A DNA stretch of 64,000 nucleotides from Alviniconcha marisindica. Its lineage: Eukaryota > Mollusca > Gastropoda > Provannidae. Position 1 is the stretch's first letter. Every line of letters begins with the position of its first letter. The stretch is from the NCBI GenBank assembly GCA_018857735.1, contig JABMCL010000934.1, positions 392,001-456,000 of the forward strand, written 5' to 3'. This document shows, one piece after another, positions 57,179-64,000 of this stretch. The position numbers and the translations under genes are program-made. A model generated the notes under the pieces. It searched no databases, was not told where the DNA came from, and saw only the letters and a list, made by a program, of their open reading frames with translations.

Positions 57179-59005
57179 CTGCACACAGTCACACCCAAGG
57201 ACCACTGTGTATACAGCCAACTGCTCTTCTTGCCTCTCCTATATCTACCCCAGATCTGTGACCACAGTCACACCCAAGGACCACTGTGTATACAGCCAAC
57301 TGCTCTTCTTGCCTCTCCTATATCTACCCCAGATCTGTGACCACAGTCACACCCAAGGACCACTGTGTATACAGCCAACTGCTCTTCTTGCCTCTCCTAT
57401 ATCTACCCCAGATCTGTGACCACAGTCACACCCAAGGACCACTGTGTATACAGCCAACTGCTCTTCTTGCCTCTCCTATATCTACCCCAGATCTGTGACC
57501 ACAGTCACACCCAAGGACCACTGTGTATACAGCCAACTGCTCTTCTTGCCTCTCCTATATCTACCCCAGATCTGTGACCACAGTCACACCCAAGGACCAC
57601 TGTGTATACAGCCAACTGCTCTTCTTGCCTCTCCTATATCTACCCCAGATCTGTGACCACAGTCACACCCAAGGACCACTGTGTATACAGCCAACTGCTC
57701 CTCTTGCCTCTCCTATATCTACCCCAGATCTGTGACCACAGTCACACCCAAGGACCACTGTGTATACAGCCAACTGCTCTTCTTGCCTCTCCTATATCTA
57801 CCCCAGATCTGTGACCACAGTCACACCCAAGGACCACTGTGTATACAGCCAACTGCTCTTCTTGCCTCTCCTATATCTACCCCAGATCTGTGACCACAGT
57901 CACACCCAAGGACCACTGTGTATACAGCCAACTGCTCCTCTTGCCTCTCCTATATCTACCCCAGATCTGTGACCACAGTCACACCCAAGGACCACTGTGT
58001 ATACAGCCAACTGCTCTTCTTGCCTCTCCTATATCTACCCCAGATCTGTGACCACAGTCACACCCAAGGACCACTGTGTATACAGCCAACTGCTCTTCTT
58101 GCCTCTCCTATATCTACCCCAGATCTGTGACCACAGTCACACCCAAGGACCACTGTGTATACAGCCAACTGCTCTTCTTGCCTCTCCTATATCTACCCCA
58201 GATCTGTGACCACAGTCACACCCAAGGAACCACTGTGTATACAGCCAACTGCTCCTCTTGCCTCTCCTATATCTACCCCAGATCTGTGACCACAGTCACA
58301 CCCAAGGACCACTGTGTATACAGCCAACTGCTCCTCTTGCCTCTCCTATATCTACCCCAGATCTGTGACCACAGTCACACCCAAGGACCACTGTGTATAC
58401 AGCCAACTGCTCCTCTTGCCTCTCCTATATCTACCCCAGATCTGTGACCACAGTCACACCCAAGGACCACTGTGTATACAGCCAACTGCTCCTCTTGCCT
58501 CTCCTATATCTACCCCAGATCTGTGACCACAGTCACACCCAAGGACCACTGTGTATACAGCCAACTGCTCCTCTTGCCTCTCCTATATCTACCCCAGATC
58601 TGTGACCACAGTCACACCCAAGGACCACTGTGTATACAGCCAACTGCTCCTCTTGCCTCTCCTATATCTACCCCAGATCTGTGACCACAGTCACACCCAA
58701 GGACCACTGTGTATACAGCCAACTGCTCTTCTTGCCTCTCCTATATCTACCCCAGATCTGTGACCACAGTCACACCCAAGGACCACTGTGTATACAGCCA
58801 ACTGCTCTTCTTGCCTCTCCTATATCTACCCCAGATCTGTGACCACAGTCACACCCAAGGACCACTTTGTATACAGCCAACTGCTCTCCTTGCCTCTCCT
58901 ATATCTACCCCAGATCTGTGACCAGAGTCACACCCAAGGACCACTGTGTATACAGCCAACTGCTCTTCTTGCCGCTTCTACATCTACCCCAGATCTGTGA
59001 CCACA
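57179..59005. repeat. 79-bp minisatellite, ~23 near-identical copies, abutting exon 4
   Basis: Unit contains CACAGTCACACCCAAGGACC, ACTGTGTATACAGCCAACTG and CTCTTCTTGCCTCTCCTATA. The leftmost unit starts at the exon 4 acceptor: its minus-strand GGTGTGACTGTG is the sequence just before TGCAG. Only a T/C variant (CTCTTCTT or CTCCTCTT) separates most copies, so homogenisation is recent. Confidence 0.97.
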
Positions 59006-59009
59006 GTCT

Positions 59010-59700
59010 ACAGCACAACATGTCATAACACCAACTGATCACAGTCTACAGCATAATGTGTCATAATAACACCCAGTAATCACAGTCTGCTGCACGACGT
59101 CATAACACCCGCTGATCACAGTCTACAGCATGACATGTCATAATAACACCCAGTGATCACAGTCTACAGAATAACATGTCATAATAACACCCAGTAATCA
59201 CAGTCTGCAGCATGACATGGCATGCCATAATAACACCCAGTGTCACAGTCTACAGCATAACGTGTCATAGTAACACCCAGTAATCACAGTCTGCAGCACG
59301 ACATGATGCTGCAGACTGTGATTACTGGGTGTTATTATGACGTGTCATGTCATGCTGTAGACTGTGATCACTGGGTGTTATTATGGCATGAGTCATGTCA
59401 TGCAGCAGACTGTGATTACTGGGTGTTATTATGACATGTTATGCTGTAGACTGTGATCACTGGGTGTTATTATGGCATGGCATGTCATGCTGTAGACTGT
59501 GATCACTGGGTGTTATTATGGCATGTTATGCTGTAGACTGTGATTACTGGGTGTCATTATGGCATGCCATGTCATGCTGCAGACTGTGATTACTGGGTGT
59601 TATTATGACATGTCATGTCATGCTGCAGACTGTGATCACTGGGTGTTATTATGGCATGCATGTCATAATATCACCCAGTAATCAGTCTGTAGCACGACAT
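59010..59700. repeat. ~41-bp minisatellite in two opposite orientations (giant palindrome)
   Basis: Left half units read TAACACCCAGTAATCACAGT; right half units are the reverse complement (ACTGTGATTACTGGGTGTTA). The switch is at about 59299-59306, with at least 30 bp of perfect pairing around an 8-base spacer. Confidence 0.93.
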
Positions 59701-59709
59701 GACACGCCT

Positions 59710-60110
59710 TAAAACCTGTAAGATCCTATTTTGTCTGCTACAACATGTAAATCCTAATTCTGATGTCTTGCCTATCACAACCTGTGAAATCCCAATTATA
59801 TCTTGTCTGCCACAACCTGTGAAATCTGAATTATCATACATTGTCTTTCACAAGCTGTGAGATCCTAATCATAATGTCTGCCACAACCTGTAAAGCCTAA
59901 TTAACATGTCTTTCCTATCACAACCTGTGAAATCCCAATTATCATACACTTTCACAAGCTGTGAGATCCTAATCACAATATGTCTGCAACAACCTATGAG
60001 ATCCAAACTATGATGTCTAGTCTGCCACACCTCCAGTTCATAACTGATATCTTGCCAACAACAACCTGTGAAATCCTGGCTTTTGTTTCTCATCTTGCCC
60101 TGTCTCTCAT
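59710..60110. repeat. Degenerate ~45-bp repeat, CACAACCTGTGAAATCC
   Basis: About nine loose copies between exons 3 and 4. Confidence 0.8.
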
Positions 60111-60309
60111 TCATTAAATACTGCTACCATGGGAAGTTTACGCTTACAGTGCTGTGGACAATCCCAAGATTCAGGTTATTGCCATGAACATAACCATAAC
60201 ATATATATATATCACTACAAAGACCACTTGCATTTCGTCACGTATCTCAAATCAACAACTGACTGCCCCCCCTAGCTGCCAGTAACACTTGGGACTTAGA
60301 ATGTAAGAC

Positions 60310-60430
60310 CTTGATTGTTCTGTTGAGGCACTCATCGGCTACCATGCGAATATCTGCCTCAGCATCATCACACAAAGTCAGGAAGGCTTCCACTGCTATT
60401 CCCAGGAACTTGGGGAAATCGGCAATTGTT
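60310..60430 (-). CDS. HTT: HTT exon 3
   Basis: This 121-nt exon encodes [16 protein letters not shown] followed by [16 protein letters not shown], an almost residue-for-residue match to the first HEAT region of human HTT. Acceptor is TTTTCAG. The donor GTCTTA after AAG is weak but is the only one that keeps phase with exon 4, and it gives the human exon length. Acceptor-like TTTTCAG copies recur in the array to its right. Confidence 0.95.
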
Positions 60431-60830
60431 CTGAAAATATACACACAATGCATTGCATAGGTCTACTCTGAAAATACACATGCAGTGTATCTGCAAGGGA
60501 CTGTTCTGAAAGCACACAATCCATCTGCCCGGGTCTACTCTAAAAATACACAATGCATCTGCATGGGTCTACTCTGAAAGTACACACACAATGTATATAT
60601 ATATAGATCTGCAAGGTCTGTTCTGAAAATACATACACAATGCATCTGTCTAAAAATGCACAATGTATCTGTATGGGTCTGTTCTGAAAATACAAGCAAA
60701 ATGCATCTGTGGGGGTTTATTTTGCAAATACACCCACAGTATCTCTTTATGGGTCTGTTTTAACAATAACAGGAAATACACACAATGCATCTGATATAAT
60801 AATAACCGGAAGTACACACACAATGTATTA
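60431..60830. repeat. ~45-bp array with exon 3 acceptor-like copies
   Basis: Minus-strand units contain GTGTATTTTCAGA, matching the true acceptor TGTATATTTTCAG/AACA. About seven copies before it dissolves. Confidence 0.8.
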
Positions 60831-61340
60831 GTATGGTCAAAACAAGATCAAATTAATGGACAGCAAAGGAAACAAAACAGAAAAAAGTCAAAGATGTTAT
60901 CTGATTTTAAATAAGCATAATATGTATACAAACATTCCAAAAACTGGCAAAAACAGATGAAATAAAAATGATCTACATTAAAGTCAGTGTATTTCTAAGC
61001 CGATGGATGGAAATGTTACAGAATGTCAGTGGTAATATTTCCTGGCCACCTGCTCACACAGTTCTAGACCAATGGCTGTTTGCTGATAATTCCCTGGCCA
61101 CTTGTCTCCACAGCTGTGGCTGGAGTGATACAGAATGTTGGCTGTTCTATTTCCTGGCCACTTGCCTAGATACAGTGGGGCCATTTCCAAAGTCACTGTG
61201 GTGAAAAGACAGTTTTAATATTTATATACAAAGCTGCACACAGGGGGTGAGTGGGGGTGGTGAATGGGGTACCAAATTATCAAACAAGTCCGGGCATTGC
61301 ACGGCTGTATGATTACTTTTCAAACTGTGGAACTAAAAGC
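60830..61340. other. Unique intron sequence with short CCTGGCCACTTG repeats
   Basis: Nothing recognised apart from three short repeats of TTTCCTGGCCAC-like text. Confidence 0.55.
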
Positions 61341-61344
61341 AAAG

Positions 61345-62040
61345 TTGAGGCCATATCTTTCTCTCACCCCTCTGTCCATTTCTCACTCCTAACCATGTCT
61401 CTTTCTCTCACCCCTCTGTCCATTTCTCACTCCTAACCATGTCTCTTTCTCTCACCCCTCTGTCCATTTCTCACTCATAACCATGTCTCTTTCTCTCACC
61501 CCTCTGTCCATTTCTCACTCATAACCATGTCTCTTTCTCTCACCCCTCTGTCCATTTCTCACTCATAACCATGTCTCTTTCTCTCACTCCTGATACCAAT
61601 TCTGACCTCATAACCACATCTCTTTATTTTGCCCCTGTTAAAATTTGTCACCTCACAGCCTCATGTCTTTATTTTGCCCCCGTTACAATTTGTCACCTCA
61701 CAGCCATATCTCTTTATTTTGCCACCTCTCTTTCTCTCCCATTTTCATTTCTCACCTCACTAATAGTAACACACTTTTCTCTCTGAATTCCTCACCTTGT
61801 AACATTATCTCATCTTCCCACCCCTGTTAGTGTTACTGTTACCATTTCTCATCTTGTAACCACACCTCCTTCATACAGTTATCCCCTGCTAGGTCTCAGC
61901 TCATAACCAGGTCTCTTTCTCTCACATCATATTCTCACCTCACAACCAGGTCTCTTCTTAGTCTTACCCTAAACCCTGTTTACCATTTTTTTACCCTGTA
62001 AGTGTAACCATGTCTTCTCCCATCTTGTTACAATCTCTCA
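61345..62040. repeat. ~40-bp CTCAC-rich minisatellite decaying towards exon 2
   Basis: Clear units TCTCTTTCTCTCACCCCTCT and GTCCATTTCTCACTC at 61350-61580, then loose copies with CTCACCTC and TCACCTCATAACCA up to the true exon 2 donor (CTCAC/CTCATG on plus strand). Confidence 0.85.
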
Positions 62041-62041
62041 C

Positions 62042-62125
62042 CTCATGTTGGGAGCACAAATACAATCAGCCACAGCATTGCAATGAAGAATCTTATCTTT
62101 CTTGCTTGGCGGCTGTTCCTTTTTC
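62042..62125 (-). CDS. HTT: HTT exon 2
   Basis: The 84-nt exon has acceptor TGTGCAG on its right and donor GTGAGAG on its left. It encodes a Lys-rich stretch then PPSKKDKILHCNAVADCI, aligning with the human segment around KKDRVNHCLTICENIV. Phases join exon 1 (AA+G) and exon 3 (AG+A). The length equals human exon 2. Confidence 0.93.
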
Positions 62126-62438
62126 CTGCACATTGTAACAGAATACATCATAATCTTGGTAAAGAGACAGTGTAAACAGTTCATTATTCTTATAGCATTT
62201 CAAATTCACTTCATGCATAATTATTATAAACAGCAAATACTGCCTCATCAATCTGAAATGCTTGTTAAAGACTGCTTTGCATCTGTATTTTTCTTCTTTA
62301 GATACAATCTCCAAAACAATTAAACAGATTCAGAAAAAAACATAACTCTAGTCTGAGTTCAATCCCAGATCACTGCTTTTGCTATGAACCACATGAATCT
62401 CTATATATATATTATATATATCATACATGTGTGTGTGA

Positions 62439-62620
62439 GTGTGTCTACTCCGTCGTCTTCTGTCAGCTCACCTCATATCCTCTGGTCGTGGCACCTTAAC
62501 TGTTCTGTCAAGCACCATTACTCCAGAATCCTCTATACTTCTCTCCGACACTCTCCTTCCACAGCATCATTTAAATCTGCCCTCAAGACCCGTCTGTTCT
62601 CCTCTGGACTCTGAATGCTT
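62439..62620 (+). mobile_element. 3' end of CR1-like LINE RT ORF
   Basis: Plus-strand frame reads ILYTSLRHSPSTASFKSALK then TRLFSSGL and stop, the typical C-terminus of CR1/RTE-type RT ORFs (SPSxxxFKxxLKTxLF). A TG tract follows. Only the last ~60 codons are recognisable, and upstream text is in another frame. Confidence 0.75.
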
Positions 62621-62865
62621 TCCCTGTGTTCGTGTGTGCGTGCAGTTGTGTGCCACTGGTTTTGTGTGTGTGTGTGTGTGTGTGTGTTTTGGTGTGTGTG
62701 TTGGTAATATAAAGAAATATGAATACACAAACAGACCAGGGCTATGCTGGATCATCTTTTGTCACAGGCTCATATAATATATATATGGAAAATTTACACA
62801 CTGCATGTGACTATTGTGAGAGAGACCCTCACTGACTCAGACACAGACATAGAAAAAAAAGAGGA

Positions 62866-62882
62866 GGGGGGGGGGGGGGGCT
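62866..62882. repeat. Poly-G run in intron 1
   Basis: Run of about 15 G just downstream (HTT sense) of the exon 1 donor, preceded by A-rich sequence. Confidence 0.9.
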
Positions 62883-62890
62883 GATCTTAC

Positions 62891-63005
62891 TTTGAAGTGT
62901 CATCAGTGCCGGCCCCTCCAGGCTGGAAGACTTTCAGGCCTTCGAAAGCCTTCACCAACTTCTCAATTGTTGCCATGACTTCAGGACCCAAAGTCTCTAA
63001 AGCAG
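62891..63005 (-). CDS. HTT: HTT exon 1 (start codon 62974-62976)
   Basis: The reading MATIEKLVKAFEGLKVFQ matches the human N17 amphipathic helix and fixes the start codon. Where human HTT has polyglutamine and polyproline there is a single Gln followed by a short Pro/Gly/Ala/Thr/Asp stretch. The donor GTAAGATC at 62881-62890 ends the exon after two bases of a codon. To the right a TG-rich tract ending TTTCAG precedes position 63005. It could be a true acceptor, giving a 29-nt leader and an upstream non-coding exon, or transcription may start nearby. Coding length is 86 nt. Confidence 0.95.
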
Positions 63006-63008
63006 CTG

Positions 63009-63054
<46 letters not shown>

Positions 63055-63454
63055 ACACACACACAATTAAATGACTCATTTGAGTTTCTTTGTCATGGAA
63101 TATGTCAGATCTCAAATAGTTTCCAAGAATGTCTTTGTTGAATCTGAAAATGCATATAATATTTATACATATATATGTTTTCCCTGAAATACATAAATGC
63201 CAGACCATGAAAAGTCATGCTCAGATGATGTATGTGATTTTGTTCACACATTTCCCCCCCTATACATTTTAAAGTGCCTGACTGTTTATAGTGCATGCTG
63301 GGTTATTTTGGTGTTATCATAGTCCACCAAACTCTGACAGGGACTACAGGAAGTGTGCATACAAAAGGGAAAGAACTAGACCTAGCTGCACCAGAGCATA
63401 ACACTAACACTAGCAGTTTAACTAACACTCTTTCTGATGAATTAGATCTAGTGC
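63006..63454. promoter_or_regulatory. HTT 5' flank (promoter or upstream intron)
   Basis: CA microsatellite (63008-63065), then unique AT-rich DNA with no CpG island. Whether this is promoter or an intron after a non-coding exon depends on the TTTCAG at 63006-63011. Confidence 0.4.
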
Positions 63455-64000
63455 ATTGTGCGCTTTTACAGCTAGTAGGTAAATGATACCCTTTAAAAGC
63501 TGTTTGCACACAAACAAAAGAAAAAAAGAGAATAAAAAACAACAACTACCCCTTCAGAGAGAACCTACTTGGGAGCATAAGGCCCTTTCTGGGGCCAGTT
63601 TAGTTCTTAATGTTCAAGGAATTGACTTGGAAAGGTCTGATTTTGTTCTCTGGTCGTGATCACCGCTGAGCCACTGATAAGCTCTCCTTGAGTGAAACCA
63701 GTCTGGCTGATAATCAGAAAACAAAATCAGACCTTTCCAGGTTCATTTCCTTTGCTATGGTGATATATCCCTGTTTTCAGGGGATTCCTATAGCCTAGTA
63801 CTAGTAGTAGGCTAGTAATAGTAGTATAGGACTGATTGCACCTAGCACAAAGAACTGAATCACACCCAGGAAGGGCCTTATGCTCCCAAGTAGGTTCTCT
63901 CTGTAGGGAATACTTTTCTTCTTCTTCTTCTCCCTTTTTCTTTTTTCGTGTGCGAACAGCTTTTAAAGGGTATTGTTTACCCACTAGCTGTAAACGCACA
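63455..64000. mobile_element. Foldback element (large inverted repeat), right end cut off
   Basis: Left arm 63455-63590 contains GATACCCTTTAAAAGCTGTT and GAGAACCTACTTGGGAGCAT. The right arm 63880-64000 has the reverse complement of both in mirrored order. Inner inverted arms lie at 63630-63655 and 63715-63742 (AAAATCAGACCTTTCCAG). Arms extend beyond the window. No coding potential. Confidence 0.85.

Larger units (their letters stand above)
3013..63005 (-). other. HTT: Huntingtin (HTT) gene, 5' half, 26 exons placed
   Basis: Gene-level entry for the exons listed below. Read on the minus strand from 62976 leftwards, successive exons match the vertebrate huntingtin protein in order, from the N-terminal N17 helix to the block matching human residues near 1,500. 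Junction phases agree for every consecutive pair except exon 7 to exon 8. Exons 2, 3, 5 and 6 are 84, 121, 139 and 142 nt, and exon 4 (140 nt) equals my recollection of human exons 4 plus 5 (60 + 80). HTT is a large HEAT-repeat scaffold involved in vesicle transport, autophagy and ciliary and mitotic functions, partnered by HAP40. The 3' half lies off the left edge. Apparent defects are a frame break in exon 18 and missing sequence between exons 7 and 8. Introns are unusually rich in tandem arrays. Confidence 0.95.

Noticed and set aside
57069..57235. Plus-strand start of a gene over exon 4
   Set aside because: Reverse complement of a highly conserved HTT exon.
57069..59000. Series of identical 70-codon ORFs
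   Set aside because: The 79-bp unit restarts an ATG each time. Array, not a gene family.

Overview
This is eukaryotic genomic DNA: spliced exons with AG/GT borders, non-LTR retrotransposon remnants, tRNA-derived SINE-like sequence and very heavy minisatellite content. Almost all recognisable host coding sequence is one gene on the minus strand, a huntingtin (HTT) orthologue. Exon 1 lies near the right end (start codon at 62974-62976). I place 26 coding exons running leftwards to about 3013, where the gene leaves the window. They cover about 4.3 kb of CDS, roughly the N-terminal half of a ~3,100-residue HEAT-repeat scaffold. The repeat style (a SINE-like 3' end with a GCGCTATATAAG motif and an ATT tail, abundant CA tracts, TCAAGGTCA-rich dispersed repeats) and the divergence of the protein suggest a lophotrochozoan, most likely a mollusc. 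That taxonomic call is inference.

Layout, right to left: 63.45-64.0 kb, a foldback (inverted) repeat upstream of exon 1; 62.97 kb, exon 1 with a conserved N17-like N-terminus and only one glutamine where human HTT has polyQ; 62.0-51.9 kb, exons 2-6; 50.2-46.4 kb, a dead Tx1/L1-like LINE on the same strand as HTT; 42.3 kb, exon 7; 42.2-34.3 kb, a minisatellite desert where at least one expected HEAT exon was not found; 34.3-3.0 kb, exons 8-26. Another mobile element is a ~2.15 kb TIR-bounded DNA transposon at 28.6-30.8 kb that splits a minisatellite. There are also small RT fragments at 11.4 and 62.5 kb and SINE-like pieces at 5.5, 15.1-15.5 and 41.4 kb.

The most unusual feature is in the introns. 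Nearly every intron is filled with tandem arrays, and many of these repeat the exon-intron junction next to them: the donor or acceptor site plus a few to about 60 bases of exon. Clear cases flank exons 3, 6, 7, 9, 12, 14, 15 (both sides), 16, 18 (both sides), 23, 24 and 26 (both sides). HTT is therefore embedded in hundreds of decoy splice sites. This looks like repeated local duplication seeded at splice junctions. It raises the question of how the true exons are chosen. Long ORFs within these arrays arise from repeat units and are not treated as genes.

A possible plus-strand coding fragment lies at 3-352, and a CpG-rich patch with a possible first exon lies at 44.2-44.7 kb. Both are tentative.
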